Source of the DNA: an uncultured Alphaproteobacteria bacterium
Lineage (GTDB): Bacteria > Pseudomonadota > Alphaproteobacteria > Rhodobacterales > Rhodobacteraceae
Length of the DNA stretch: 64,000 nucleotides
Assembly (NCBI GenBank): GCA_902584635.1
Contig: CACIAQ010000003.1
Coordinates: 1 to 64,000 of the forward strand
Reading direction: 5' to 3'
The translations under genes were made by a program, and so were the position numbers. The notes under the pieces were generated by a model that was given only the letters and a program-made list of their open reading frames with translations, was not told the DNA's origin and made no database searches. Positions 1 to 8,572 of the stretch are shown here, piece by piece. Positions within the stretch are counted from its first letter, which is position 1; every line of letters begins with the position of its first letter.

Positions 1-1026
1 CTGATTAAAGTTTCGAGGGAACTTGGCTATAAAAAGCAAGATAAAATTCCTGAACGAAATTTGGTGGATTTTAAACCGATCACTATTACTCAGATCGCCA
101 CATCTTCAGATAATAAAATTAAGGAGCCCATTGACGGCTCAGAAAGCACAGACTTAGCCGAGACAGCGGCGAACGAGATCGTGATTGAAAATACAGAAGC
201 TCCAGGTAATGACTTGTCCGCTAATAAGCCAAGTTTAGAATCCGTTGATGGTGAACCTAGCATACAAGAAACACTTGAGCAAAAAGAGATAAGTGAACCT
301 TTAGATAAAACATTAACTACTGGATCAGAAACTCTCAAAGACCAAGGCCCTGAGGTAGGTTCTGCTGAAGGCAGTCTAGCCGAACAAGCGGCAGTCGAAG
401 AGACCCCTGTTCTCTCAGCACAAAATGACACTGATAGTATGGAGAAGGCTAAACAAACGGGTATAGAAATTGGAAAAAAAGCTGCTATTGCAGATTTTGA
501 GAATAAACACAGCGAAGCACTGGAAAGCTTTCACACAATTCTAGACAATATAAAAAAGAAAGAGGCAGTTGACAAGACCGCTCTAACTGAATCTATATTA
601 AAAGCAGTTACTAGACTTGCTAGTGAAAGAGCCGGGACCATAATTGATGAACATCCCGAGACTTTTAAAAATAAAATAATTTCATTTGCTGATAAAATTG
701 AACAGTTATCCACAAACTTAATACTAAATTTAAATCCAGTAGACGCTGACTTGCTCAAAAAAACCTTATCAAAATCTTTAAGTGATAAAAAAGTCGAAAT
801 AAAAAAGAACTCTGAGTTATTTCGTGGAGATTTTATTTTTCAAATGGGAGCAGTAGAAATAGGTGACCTTCTTTCAGAACAGATATCGGCTTCAGAAAAA
901 GAGAATGAACCCACGATACAAATGGGTGATTCTGAAATAGATAGTGGGAAGATTGAAAAGAAAGTTGTGTCAGAAGACATAGAAGCAACTGATGGAAATA
1001 AAAAAGAAAAATATGGCAGAGATTGA
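1..1026 (+). CDS. fliH: FliH-like flagellar export ATPase regulator (5' end outside window)
   Basis: The reading frame is open from the first base, so the true start lies upstream or is one of the alternative codons near position 61. The visible product is about 340 residues. Roughly the first 120 are very acidic and low in complexity, followed by a helical Ala/Lys/Glu-rich C-terminal part, the usual pattern of FliH, which binds the FliI ATPase and regulates it at the flagellar export gate. The stop overlaps the fliI start (TGATG), implying translational coupling. The assignment rests mainly on position directly before fliI, because FliH proteins are poorly conserved. The acidic N-terminal region is longer than I would expect for the family. 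Confidence 0.7.
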   Translation: MIKVSRELGYKKQDKIPERNLVDFKPITITQIATSSDNKIKEPIDGSESTDLAETAANEIVIENTEAPGNDLSANKPSLESVDGEPSIQETLEQKEISEPLDKTLTTGSETLKDQGPEVGSAEGSLAEQAAVEETPVLSAQNDTDSMEKAKQTGIEIGKKAAIADFENKHSEALESFHTILDNIKKKEAVDKTALTESILKAVTRLASERAGTIIDEHPETFKNKIISFADKIEQLSTNLILNLNPVDADLLKKTLSKSLSDKKVEIKKNSELFRGDFIFQMGAVEIGDLLSEQISASEKENEPTIQMGDSEIDSGKIEKKVVSEDIEATDGNKKEKYGRD

Positions 1027-2357
1027 TGATGATCAAAAATAGCTCGCTTTCATTAACCGAAACCATCGATAGCATAACGTTGTCCGGGAAGGTAACTACT
1101 TCTGGACGGGTTAATAAATATGACGGGCATTTCTTGGAGTGTGATGGCTTTCCAGCAAATCTTGGTTCTATTTGCTCTGTAGAAACATCGGATGGAACAG
1201 ATACATTAGCAGAGATCATAGGGTTTAAAAAAGGTAATAACATCCTGTCTATGTTTGAAAGTGATACTAAGATTCAATCAGGGGCAAAAGTTTCAGTAAT
1301 TGATGAGGGTTACGATGTTAAGGTTGGGGACTCTTTACTAGGGAGAGTAATTGACGCGATGGGGAACCCTTATGATGGTAAACCAATGGGCTCACTGCCA
1401 GAAACTTGGCCGTTAAATGGAAAATTCTTGAACCCTATGTCTAGAAACGCGGTTAGCAAACCACTGGATGTAGGAGTTAGAGCTATAAACAGCTTATTAA
1501 CCGTGGGCAAAGGACAAAGATTAGGTATTATCGCTGGATCCGGAGTGGGAAAATCCGTATTACTCGGAATGATGTGCAGATACACAGAGGCCGAAATAGT
1601 CGTTGTTGGACTTATAGGAGAGCGAGGACGAGAAGTAGGCAGTTTTGTGAAAAATTTACTTTCAGGGGATGAAAAAAACAGAACAGTAGTAGTTGCTGTA
1701 CCTGCTGATAGATCACCATTACTAAGAATTCGAGGAGCCAACAGAGCAACAGCAATAGCAGAATACTTTAGGTCTAAAGGAAAGAATGTGCTACTGATTA
1801 TGGACTCTCTTACTAGAGTTGCGCATGCAAGACGGGAAATTGGCCTAGCCCTAGGTGAACAGCCAACAGCAAAAGGATATCCACCATCGGTAGTGTCACT
1901 GATACCAAAACTGATCGAGAGATCTGGCCCCGGCATTGATCAGCAAGGATCAATAACAGCATTTTACACTGTATTAGCAGATGGCGATGATGAGAATGAT
2001 CCAGTAGTCGATACTGCCAGAGCGATACTTGATGGACATATTGTTCTATCAAGACAGCAGGCCCAGTTGGGTATCTATCCTGCCATTGATGTACAAAGTT
2101 CAGTAAGTCGCGTGATGAATGAAATTATTGACGAAACTCATAGTGAGTATGCACGTGCTTTTAGGAAATTTATCACGCTCTACTTAGAAAATAGAGACCT
2201 AATCTTAATGGGTGGATACACTCAAGGAAAGGATCCAGACCTTGATATAGCTGTTGCTCTTTGGCCAAATCTGATTGCCCATATTCGCCAACTAGAAGGA
2301 ACAGCATCGAACTTTGAAGAAAGCAAGGCTGGTCTGCTAAAATTACTTAAGGGTTAG
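1026..2357 (+). CDS. fliI: Flagellum-specific ATPase FliI
   Basis: This is the ATPase of the flagellar type III export apparatus, which unfolds and delivers export substrates at the cytoplasmic face of the basal body. The product has about 443 residues, the normal length. A Walker A loop (GSGVGKS) lies near residue 172, GERGREV follows near residue 200, and a Walker B segment (VLLIMDSLTR) near residue 256 precedes the family-typical GEQPTAKGYPPS stretch. ATG at 1026 overlaps the fliH stop by one base and is preferred over TTG at 1023. fliJ follows after a few bases. The match to FliI rather than to F1-ATPase beta is clear from these motifs and the flagellar context. Confidence 0.97.
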   Translation: MMIKNSSLSLTETIDSITLSGKVTTSGRVNKYDGHFLECDGFPANLGSICSVETSDGTDTLAEIIGFKKGNNILSMFESDTKIQSGAKVSVIDEGYDVKVGDSLLGRVIDAMGNPYDGKPMGSLPETWPLNGKFLNPMSRNAVSKPLDVGVRAINSLLTVGKGQRLGIIAGSGVGKSVLLGMMCRYTEAEIVVVGLIGERGREVGSFVKNLLSGDEKNRTVVVAVPADRSPLLRIRGANRATAIAEYFRSKGKNVLLIMDSLTRVAHARREIGLALGEQPTAKGYPPSVVSLIPKLIERSGPGIDQQGSITAFYTVLADGDDENDPVVDTARAILDGHIVLSRQQAQLGIYPAIDVQSSVSRVMNEIIDETHSEYARAFRKFITLYLENRDLILMGGYTQGKDPDLDIAVALWPNLIAHIRQLEGTASNFEESKAGLLKLLKG

Positions 2358-2362
2358 ACTTG

Positions 2363-2776
2363 ATGAGCTTAAATAAAAACATCTTTGATCGTCTCTCGCT
2401 CAAGAAAAAAATTACTCTTAATAGGCAAAATAAAATATCCGAGCAATTGTCATCCGAGTCTGAAAAAAATGCTAGCCTTATTGAACAAATTAAGGATTTG
2501 CAGAACCAAAGAAAAATGGACAACTCTGCTCTTCGGTCTGGATATTTTCTTAAATCTCAAAATTGGTACTCACAAAAATTGATTGAAGAACTTAACCAGA
2601 CAGAAACAAAGCAAAAGTTTATACAGAAGGAGCTAACGGAATTACGAAAAAAAATTGCTGTTGAGCATCAAAATATGAAAAGAGCTAAGACAAAAGCTGA
2701 TGAAAAAAGAAAAAAAGAAGCTTCTTTGCTTGAGACTAAAAAAGAACTCATAATCCCAAAAATAAATAAACTTTAA
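2363..2776 (+). CDS. fliJ: FliJ-like flagellar export chaperone
   Basis: This is a small (about 137 residues), very charged and almost wholly helical protein, predicted to form a coiled coil, with no membrane segment. FliJ is an antiparallel coiled coil that sits inside the FliI hexamer, recycles export chaperones and couples ATP hydrolysis to proton-driven export. Sequence conservation in this family is low, so the call relies on size, Lys/Glu-rich heptads and the position between fliI and fliK. ATG at 2363, five bases after the fliI stop, is preferred to the TTG three bases earlier. Confidence 0.75.
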   Translation: MSLNKNIFDRLSLKKKITLNRQNKISEQLSSESEKNASLIEQIKDLQNQRKMDNSALRSGYFLKSQNWYSQKLIEELNQTETKQKFIQKELTELRKKIAVEHQNMKRAKTKADEKRKKEASLLETKKELIIPKINKL

Positions 2777-2832
2777 GCGATTACTTACTATTGGCACCTA
2801 TTTTGCAAAGTTTTTCAGAGGAAAAGGCTTAC

Positions 2833-4200
2833 ATGACGGAAATAGTAAAAAATAATAGCAGTATTAAATTTGACCTCCTAGAAACGGGGAATGCTGGCAC
2901 AGATCAACCAGACAGAGAGGGTGTTTTTACTAATTTATTCGGTGTCATAGATATGGCAGACAAGGCTGAAATAAATGACACCAATATAAAGGTAGAAGAA
3001 ATTAACTACCCTGATTTGGATATAGCAGAAATTGTTAAAACTTTAAAGAATCCCGATTTAAACTTATCAGAGGATATGATTGCGGATATTAAAAATCGAT
3101 TAAAAGAGCTATTTGAAAAAATAAAATTAGGCAAAACGGGCTTGGATGGTGTTGAATCAGAACAACTTAATAATTCTGTAAACGGAAGTTTTGTCCACAT
3201 AATGAAATTTCTAGAGGAACTGGAAAGTTTAATTACTTTGAGTCAGGATGGTAAAGATATAAAACAAAAGCTCGAAACAATTTTAGATCAAGTGAGAACA
3301 AAGCTAAACGAACAGGTAAAAACCTTTATTGAGAAAAAAATCAAGGCAGATTATATAACAAAGAATGATACGAAAAATAAACAACCCCTACACAAAGAAG
3401 GAAATAAAAGTTTATTCGAAACAAATTCAAATGGAACTGAATTAGAGAAATTAAATTTAGATTTGAAAAAGAATGCTACCCAAGCTGAACCTAAAAAACT
3501 TTCATCTAAAAGTTTAGCCTTAAATATTTCTCAGAACTCAGAAAAAAAATCAGACATATCAAAAGATTTGGGGGAAAAGGTTTCTCAATTAAAAATGGAT
3601 AAGCTATCTCAAACTTCAGCAAATATTGGGCTTTCAAAGGATTTAAATTTAGAAAGTAATTTACTTAAACAGCCTTTAACTTTAACAACCAAATTAGACA
3701 CAGTTTCTAATTTTGTTCAATCTAACATGCAAAAACCTTCCCTATTCAACCAAGAGAATAGTGATAAATTACTCCAAAATTTAAATATGTTGTCAAAAAG
3801 CTGGGGAACTAATTTGATAGAAAAAATAGAAAAGTCTATAGTGGATGGAGTTGAGAAGATTGAATTATCACTGACCCCCAAAAGTCTAGGTAGATTGAAT
3901 GTAACTATAAACATGCAAGATACTATCGCAAAGATTAGTATCACAGCTGAAAGTGCTAACGCTGCTGCCCTGCTTGCAGATGCAGGATCAAAATTATCAC
4001 AAATGATGGAAGTTTCTGGACTGAAGTTAGCATCACTTCAAACACAAGCGCATCAATTTGGGGGCAATCAAAAAGGAAGAGAGCATGCTCAAAAGCTTGC
4101 TTCAACCACAAAAAAGGCTAACATCGACGAAAATTCAAAGCCAATAGAAAATATAAATAAAATTAAGGGTACAAATGAGGGTCTCAACCTCATAGCATAG
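2833..4200 (+). CDS. fliK: Flagellar hook-length control protein FliK
   Basis: FliK measures hook length and switches the export gate from hook to filament substrates by acting on FlhB. The product has about 455 residues. A long, poorly conserved, Lys/Asn/Ser-rich N-terminal region is followed by a compact C-terminal domain (about residues 325-410) of the Flg_hook type, with the typical LTPKSLGRLNV-like strand and a following helix rich in Ala/Leu. A good ribosome site (AGAGGAAAAGG, 2817-2827) sits five bases before ATG 2833, so I prefer it to the longer TTG start at 2791. fliL follows 17 bases after the stop. Confidence 0.88.
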   Translation: MTEIVKNNSSIKFDLLETGNAGTDQPDREGVFTNLFGVIDMADKAEINDTNIKVEEINYPDLDIAEIVKTLKNPDLNLSEDMIADIKNRLKELFEKIKLGKTGLDGVESEQLNNSVNGSFVHIMKFLEELESLITLSQDGKDIKQKLETILDQVRTKLNEQVKTFIEKKIKADYITKNDTKNKQPLHKEGNKSLFETNSNGTELEKLNLDLKKNATQAEPKKLSSKSLALNISQNSEKKSDISKDLGEKVSQLKMDKLSQTSANIGLSKDLNLESNLLKQPLTLTTKLDTVSNFVQSNMQKPSLFNQENSDKLLQNLNMLSKSWGTNLIEKIEKSIVDGVEKIELSLTPKSLGRLNVTINMQDTIAKISITAESANAAALLADAGSKLSQMMEVSGLKLASLQTQAHQFGGNQKGREHAQKLASTTKKANIDENSKPIENINKIKGTNEGLNLIA

Positions 4201-4217
4201 AAAAAAGGACAGGCAAA

Positions 4218-4793
4218 ATGGCAGAAGAAGAACAAGAAGATGAGCCTAAAAAAGGCGGGTTAATGAAAATCATAATGATGGCTCTTGGAGTTATCGGTTT
4301 AATTGGTGTAGGAATAGGAACTGGATATTTTTTATTCGGTGGTAAGCCCGCTGACCCGTCCGTAGAAATAGAAGAAATAATTGAAAGAAAGATGAAGGAA
4401 GCTGAAGAGGCTAAAGCTGCAGAAGAAGCCGCGAATTCTGGGCCTGAAAAAAAAGAAGCTCCAGAAGTACAGAAGTTTATAACGACTTACTACGAGTTCC
4501 CGGGCAACTTCACAACAAACTTAAGAGGCTCTAGAAAATTTTTACAAGCTGGAATTGGAGTTTCAACACAATATGACGAAAATGTAATAACAAATGTTGA
4601 AGATCATCAATTATCATTAAGATCTAGCATTTTAGCTGTAATGAGCGAATTTTCTGAGCAGGATATTGAAGGCAAATCCGGAAGAGATGCACTTGCAAAA
4701 GCTATCGCAGCAGAATTAAACACTAAATTAGAGGCATTAGAAGGATTTGGGGGGATTGAAAATGTTCACTTTACTTCCTTTATGCTTCAATAA
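4218..4793 (+). CDS. fliL: Flagellar basal body-associated protein FliL
   Basis: FliL is an inner-membrane protein around the stator that supports torque and stator ring stability. The 191-residue product has a short charged cytoplasmic N-terminus, one membrane helix at about residues 17-40 (Gly/Ile/Leu rich, ending LFGG), an Ala/Glu-rich linker, and a periplasmic domain beginning near YYEFPGNFTTNL, typical of FliL. The C-terminus (VHFTSFMLQ) also resembles the family end. It lies between fliK and fliM, the standard position. A ribosome site (AAAAGGACAGG) precedes ATG 4218. Confidence 0.93.
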   Translation: MAEEEQEDEPKKGGLMKIIMMALGVIGLIGVGIGTGYFLFGGKPADPSVEIEEIIERKMKEAEEAKAAEEAANSGPEKKEAPEVQKFITTYYEFPGNFTTNLRGSRKFLQAGIGVSTQYDENVITNVEDHQLSLRSSILAVMSEFSEQDIEGKSGRDALAKAIAAELNTKLEALEGFGGIENVHFTSFMLQ

Positions 4794-4812
4794 GATGGAA
4801 ACGAGGACTTAA

Positions 4813-5790
4813 GTGGTGTCATCAAGGAAATTATCTAGCGAAGAAGTTGATGCATTAATTGAAGGTTTGCAATCTGACGAGAATGGGAGTCCATTATCCT
4901 CTGATGTATCAGAAGCTGCTAACGTAAGGCCATACAAGTTTGGGTCAGATGAGTTATCTTTGTTAGGAGATTATTATGCTCTTAGGCTTGTTAATGAACG
5001 ATTTGCTAGACAAGCTAGAAGTGTTTTTCTTCCGATGCTTAGAATACTTCCACGAATATCCTCTTTCCCCCCAGAAGTAAAAACATTTGATGAATACTCT
5101 TCTGGTATCGAAAGCTTTATGAGTTTAACCTCTAATAGATTAGAAGAACTTAGAGGAAACATGCTACTAGTTATGGATCCAAACTTTGTATCGATACTTA
5201 CAAATTCATATTATGGTGGCCAGATAGAAGCTATAAAAGAGAAAAGAACTGAGTTTACAAGCACCGAAGAGCGATTAATAGAGATTGTATCGGGAGGTCT
5301 TAACAGAATGCTTGAAAAAGCATGGTACGATTTAATGCCCATAACCCTTACTGAGCAAAGCAGAGAAGTCAATCCGCAATTTGCTTCTTTTGTTGATAAT
5401 GCAGAAATGGTAATCATATGTTCTTTTGTAGTACAATTACCTGGCGTTGATGCAGCAACATTTGATATCATCTACCCACTTCAGACGCTTAAGCCTATAG
5501 CCTCACAGCTTAGATCAAGAGTACAAAGTGAAATTATTGACGATGATTATACATGGAAAGAAAAGTTAGAAAGAATGGTAATGGAGATCCCATTAAATGT
5601 CAGTTGCCGATTAAGTGAGCCAACTGTTCCAATGAACAAACTACTTCAGACTAGGACAGGTGATACTTTTCCTATATACGTTGGTGAGGGAATTGAAGTT
5701 TTAATTGAGGATCAATTAGTGTTTCTAAGCGAGCTTGGGGAACTCTCTGGACAAGCTGCAGTAAATTTAAAGAAGAGATTAAGTAAATAA
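4813..5790 (+). CDS. fliM: Flagellar motor switch protein FliM
   Basis: FliM forms the middle of the C-ring, binds phosphorylated CheY and sets rotation direction together with FliG and FliN. The 325-residue product begins with a CheY-binding-type segment (LSSEEVDALI, residues 7-16), followed by the CheC-like middle domain containing YYGGQ and EFTSTEERLIEIV, and ends with a SpoA/FliN-like domain (about residues 255-325). Start is GTG at 4813 after GAGGAC; no better ATG is present. fliN begins 17 bases after the stop. Confidence 0.96.
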   Translation: MVSSRKLSSEEVDALIEGLQSDENGSPLSSDVSEAANVRPYKFGSDELSLLGDYYALRLVNERFARQARSVFLPMLRILPRISSFPPEVKTFDEYSSGIESFMSLTSNRLEELRGNMLLVMDPNFVSILTNSYYGGQIEAIKEKRTEFTSTEERLIEIVSGGLNRMLEKAWYDLMPITLTEQSREVNPQFASFVDNAEMVIICSFVVQLPGVDAATFDIIYPLQTLKPIASQLRSRVQSEIIDDDYTWKEKLERMVMEIPLNVSCRLSEPTVPMNKLLQTRTGDTFPIYVGEGIEVLIEDQLVFLSELGELSGQAAVNLKKRLSK

Positions 5791-5807
5791 TAAATGAGGC
5801 CGAGAGA

Positions 5808-6149
5808 ATGGGTGAAGAAGAGAATATAGAGGAACAAGTTGAGGAGCAACCAAACAACACGGAGGAGCAAGAACAAAGTTCAGCTTCCGCAAGCAATCTT
5901 AGGGTATTGGAAAACATTGATGTAAAACTAACAGTAGAAGTTGGAAGTGCTGAGTTAAAAATCAAAGAATTACTCAGATTAAATGAAGGGTCGGTTATAG
6001 AGTTGGACAGACTTGCAGGAGACCCGCTAGATATATTAATTAACGGTACAATGATTGCTAAGGGCGAAGTGGTAATGGTTGGGGAAAGATTTGGAATAAG
6101 GTTTGTTGAAATAGTTGATCCTCAAAAAAGAATTGAGAGTGTCAAATAA
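5808..6149 (+). CDS. fliN: Flagellar motor switch protein FliN
   Basis: FliN forms the base of the C-ring and helps localise FliH-FliI to the export gate. The 113-residue product has an acidic, Glu/Gln-rich N-terminal tail of about 30 residues and a classical SpoA domain, with LENIDVKLTVEVG, the central LRLNEGSVIELDRLAGDP and the terminal GERFGIRFVEIVDP. It follows fliM with 17 bases between. The gap after it (6150-6266) holds a small hairpin and a sigma-54-type promoter, so fliN may end one transcription segment. Confidence 0.97.
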   Translation: MGEEENIEEQVEEQPNNTEEQEQSSASASNLRVLENIDVKLTVEVGSAELKIKELLRLNEGSVIELDRLAGDPLDILINGTMIAKGEVVMVGERFGIRFVEIVDPQKRIESVK

Positions 6150-6152
6150 TTT

Positions 6153-6168
6153 AGTCAACTTTTTGACT
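6153..6168 (+). terminator. Small AT-rich hairpin after fliN, possible attenuator
   Basis: A perfect 6-bp inverted repeat (AGTCAA / TTGACT) with a 4-base loop starts three bases after the fliN stop and is followed by a short T-rich stretch. The stem is short and AT-rich, so as a terminator it would be weak. Its position, immediately before a new promoter for fliO, is the main reason to list it. Confidence 0.3.
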
Positions 6169-6227
6169 TTGTAATGTGAAAAGTCTCCTTTTTCCTATAA
6201 AAACAACACAATAACAAAATAATTTTT

Positions 6228-6243
6228 TGGCATGGTATTTGCC
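6228..6243 (+). promoter_or_regulatory. Sigma-54 (RpoN) promoter upstream of fliO
   Basis: The sequence TGGCATGGTATTTGCC has GG at 6229-6230 and GC at 6241-6242, exactly ten bases apart, and matches the -24/-12 consensus TGGCAC-N5-TTGC at all but one of the conserved positions. Transcription would start near 6254, just before an AAGGAGG ribosome site (6255-6261) and the fliO ATG at 6267. An rpoN gene lies about 10 kb away in the same window. RpoN control of flagellar genes is well established in several proteobacteria. The activator that would act here is not in the window. Confidence 0.8.
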
Positions 6244-6266
6244 TTCTACTAAAGAAGGAGGCAAGT

Positions 6267-6689
6267 ATGCAAGTGCAAGATATAAGCTTAACTCAGATAA
6301 TTGTTGTTTTACTCTTTTTAGGAGGTCTCATCGTTTTACAACAGTTGCTGAAAAAAAATAAATTTAGCTTTCAAAGTCATTTGAATAAAAAGAAGAGAAT
6401 TAGGTTTATTGATGAATTTGGACTAAGTAACTCTGAGCGAATTAGACTAATTAGAGTTGATGACAAAGAATACCTTTATTTCTCTTCTAAAGGATCTTCT
6501 CCCACAGTTATACCTCATGAAGGAAAGAGACTATCAATCAGTAACAGAACTGCAGAACTACAAAAACTTAAAGGTAGCTCAAATGATACACCACGCAACA
6601 AAGAACAGTCTAAGGGTAACTCCAATATATTGTCAGATGCAATTACGAATGCGCGGAAGATGAACCCAAAACTTGGATTCAAAAAATGA
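6267..6689 (+). CDS. fliO: Flagellar biosynthetic protein FliO
   Basis: FliO is a membrane protein that helps assemble the FliP ring of the export gate. The 140-residue product has one N-terminal membrane helix (about residues 8-27, LTQIIVVLLFLGGLIVLQQL) followed by a basic cytoplasmic domain with a small beta-rich core (RIRLIRVDDKEYLYF) and a polar tail. Length, topology and location directly before fliP fit FliO, a weakly conserved family. A strong ribosome site AAGGAGG ends five bases before ATG. The stop overlaps the fliP start (ATGATG). Confidence 0.85.
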   Translation: MQVQDISLTQIIVVLLFLGGLIVLQQLLKKNKFSFQSHLNKKKRIRFIDEFGLSNSERIRLIRVDDKEYLYFSSKGSSPTVIPHEGKRLSISNRTAELQKLKGSSNDTPRNKEQSKGNSNILSDAITNARKMNPKLGFKK

Positions 6690-7465
6690 TGCAAATAAAA
6701 AATATATTGATAATATTATCGACTATAATTATGTCTCTTTCGACTGATACAGTCTTTGCGCAGGATAGCTTATCAAGTTTTGCCGATGGGCTTCCTGCTT
6801 TGAAAATTGAAAGCAATGGTGAGAATGAAACAACCTACTCATTATCACTTCAGATACTGGCTTTAATGACAGGACTAACTTTATTGCCATCGATAGTGCT
6901 TGGCGCCACTTCCTTCACAAGAATTATAATCGTCCTCTCCATCCTGAGACAAGCAATGGGAACTCAACAAACGCCGCCAAACCAGGTTTTAATTGCTATA
7001 GCGCTTTTCCTAACCTTTTTTATAATGACCCCTACCCTAACGGAAATAAATAAAACTGCGCTCGACCCTTACCTCGAGGGAGAATTGGCTGCTAAGTCTG
7101 CATTATCAACAGGTTCAAATACTTTGAAAGAGTTTTTGGTAAAAAATACTAGAGAAAATGATTTATCTATGTTTGCCGATTTAATTGGTGATGAAGGATA
7201 CAAAGACTTTAGGGATATACCATTAACGGTAATACTACCAGCTTTTATTACATCCGAGCTTAAGACTGCTTTTCAAATAGGCTTTCTTCTTTTTCTTCCT
7301 TTTCTAGTTATAGACATGGTGATTGCTTCAATATTAATGTCTTTAGGAATGATGATGCTTAGTCCAATGTTAGTTGCTTTACCATTTAAGCTTCTATTAT
7401 TTGTTTTGGTTGATGGTTGGGCAATGACGGTAGGATCGCTTGTAGCAACTTATGTATCAAACTAA
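6686..7465 (+). CDS. fliP: Flagellar export gate protein FliP
   Basis: FliP forms the central ring of the FliPQR core of the type III export gate. The 259-residue product begins with a cleavable-type signal sequence (hydrophobic to about residue 24, then AQD) and carries family motifs: TSFTRIIIVLSILRQAMGTQQTPPNQV near residue 76 onwards and PAFITSELKTAFQIGFLLFLPF near residue 188 (each given in part here), with four membrane helices. ATG 6686 and ATG 6689 are both possible; both overlap the fliO stop, showing coupling. fliQ follows 15 bases after the stop. Confidence 0.97.
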   Translation: MMQIKNILIILSTIIMSLSTDTVFAQDSLSSFADGLPALKIESNGENETTYSLSLQILALMTGLTLLPSIVLGATSFTRIIIVLSILRQAMGTQQTPPNQVLIAIALFLTFFIMTPTLTEINKTALDPYLEGELAAKSALSTGSNTLKEFLVKNTRENDLSMFADLIGDEGYKDFRDIPLTVILPAFITSELKTAFQIGFLLFLPFLVIDMVIASILMSLGMMMLSPMLVALPFKLLLFVLVDGWAMTVGSLVATYVSN

Positions 7466-7480
7466 TTGAGGAGCTCTCAC

Positions 7481-7753
7481 ATGGAATTCGATACTAACGT
7501 CAATTATTTAGAGGATGCATTTTGGCAAATTATAATATCTGCTGGGCCAGTACTGATAGTAGCTTTAGGGATCGGTCTTTTAATTGGTATAATTCAAGCA
7601 GCAACTTCTATCAATGAAATGACCTTGAGCTTTGTTCCAAAGTTGGTGCTCGTTCTTTTGACATTAGCACTAATCGCTAACTTTATGTTGACTGGATTAG
7701 CCGATTATTTTGCATTCATCTTCGATCAAATAGCTTCAATTGGTCAAGCATAG
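7481..7753 (+). CDS. fliQ: Flagellar export gate protein FliQ
   Basis: FliQ is a small two-helix subunit that packs around FliP and FliR in the export channel. The product has 90 residues with helices at about 15-38 and 52-75. The first helix ends in GLLIGIIQAATSINEMTLSF, the hallmark of the family. The AGGAG site at 7468-7472 places the start at ATG 7481 rather than at the in-frame TTG 7466, giving the normal length. fliR begins four bases after the stop. Confidence 0.97.
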   Translation: MEFDTNVNYLEDAFWQIIISAGPVLIVALGIGLLIGIIQAATSINEMTLSFVPKLVLVLLTLALIANFMLTGLADYFAFIFDQIASIGQA

Positions 7754-7756
7754 TAA

Positions 7757-8572
7757 ATGGAACAATCAATTAATGACATTATTCCAGGCTTAGGACTTCA
7801 GAATATAATAGAAATATTATTGGCATTTTTCTTAACCAGCATCAGACTTAGCGCTTTTATTATTGCCTCTCCTTTTTTTAGTGCTCGTTTTATTATGCTC
7901 AGGGTAAGAATTATTATAGCCTTTGTAATCTCAATAATAGTTTTTTCAGTTCACCCACTAGAGCTTGATACTAAAATACTAACCTCTGCATATGGACTTG
8001 CTGTTATTTTTAAAGAGATTGCGATTGGAGTAACAGCTGGTCTAATACTTTCTATAATGTTTTCAGCAGCCTCTTTAGCTGGAGAAAAAATAGCAACTAG
8101 TGCCGGTTTAAGTTATGCTGCCCAAGTGGATCCAGTTTCAGGAGTGCAAACCCCAGTAGTAAGCCAAATTTTATACCTATTCCTAATAATGATTTTCTTG
8201 ACAGTTGACGGTCATCTCATAGCACTTAGAATTATGATAGAGAGCTATAATCTAATACCAATAGGTACACTTCCTGTACCATCAGCTTTAATTGACGGGG
8301 GAATGGCAGCTTCCGGTTCTATGTTCTTAAATGCATCAATAATCATGTTACCTGTGGTATTAGTTGTGCTGTTAATAAATGTAGCAATTGGAATTATCAC
8401 GCGATCAGCTCCACAACTTAATTTGTTTTCATTTGGTTTTCCAATCACAATGCTTGGTACTTTTATTGTTTTATATCTTTCGATCGGTAACTTAGGGTTT
8501 GCTTTTTCGGACTTGATTGACTCTTCTCTGGATCATTTGATGACAACAATGGAAAGTCTAAAAAATGGCTGA
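7757..8572 (+). CDS. fliR: Flagellar export gate protein FliR
   Basis: FliR is the third membrane component of the FliPQR export gate. The 271-residue protein has six or so membrane helices. Family features include RLSAFIIASPFFSARF near residue 30, GEKIATSAGLSYAAQVDP near residue 110 and RSAPQLNLFSFGFP near residue 215, all characteristic of FliR/SctT. Its end overlaps the flhB start by eight bases, which points to coupled translation of the last two export genes. Confidence 0.97.
   Translation: MEQSINDIIPGLGLQNIIEILLAFFLTSIRLSAFIIASPFFSARFIMLRVRIIIAFVISIIVFSVHPLELDTKILTSAYGLAVIFKEIAIGVTAGLILSIMFSAASLAGEKIATSAGLSYAAQVDPVSGVQTPVVSQILYLFLIMIFLTVDGHLIALRIMIESYNLIPIGTLPVPSALIDGGMAASGSMFLNASIIMLPVVLVVLLINVAIGIITRSAPQLNLFSFGFPITMLGTFIVLYLSIGNLGFAFSDLIDSSLDHLMTTMESLKNG

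Noticed and set aside
1370..1936. Long minus-strand frame of 188 codons opposite fliI
   Set aside because: It lies entirely inside a highly conserved fliI gene, has no ribosome site and a composition typical of an antisense shadow.
2791..2832. TTG start at 2791 extending FliK by 14 residues
   Set aside because: A strong ribosome site lies inside this extension, correctly spaced for ATG 2833.
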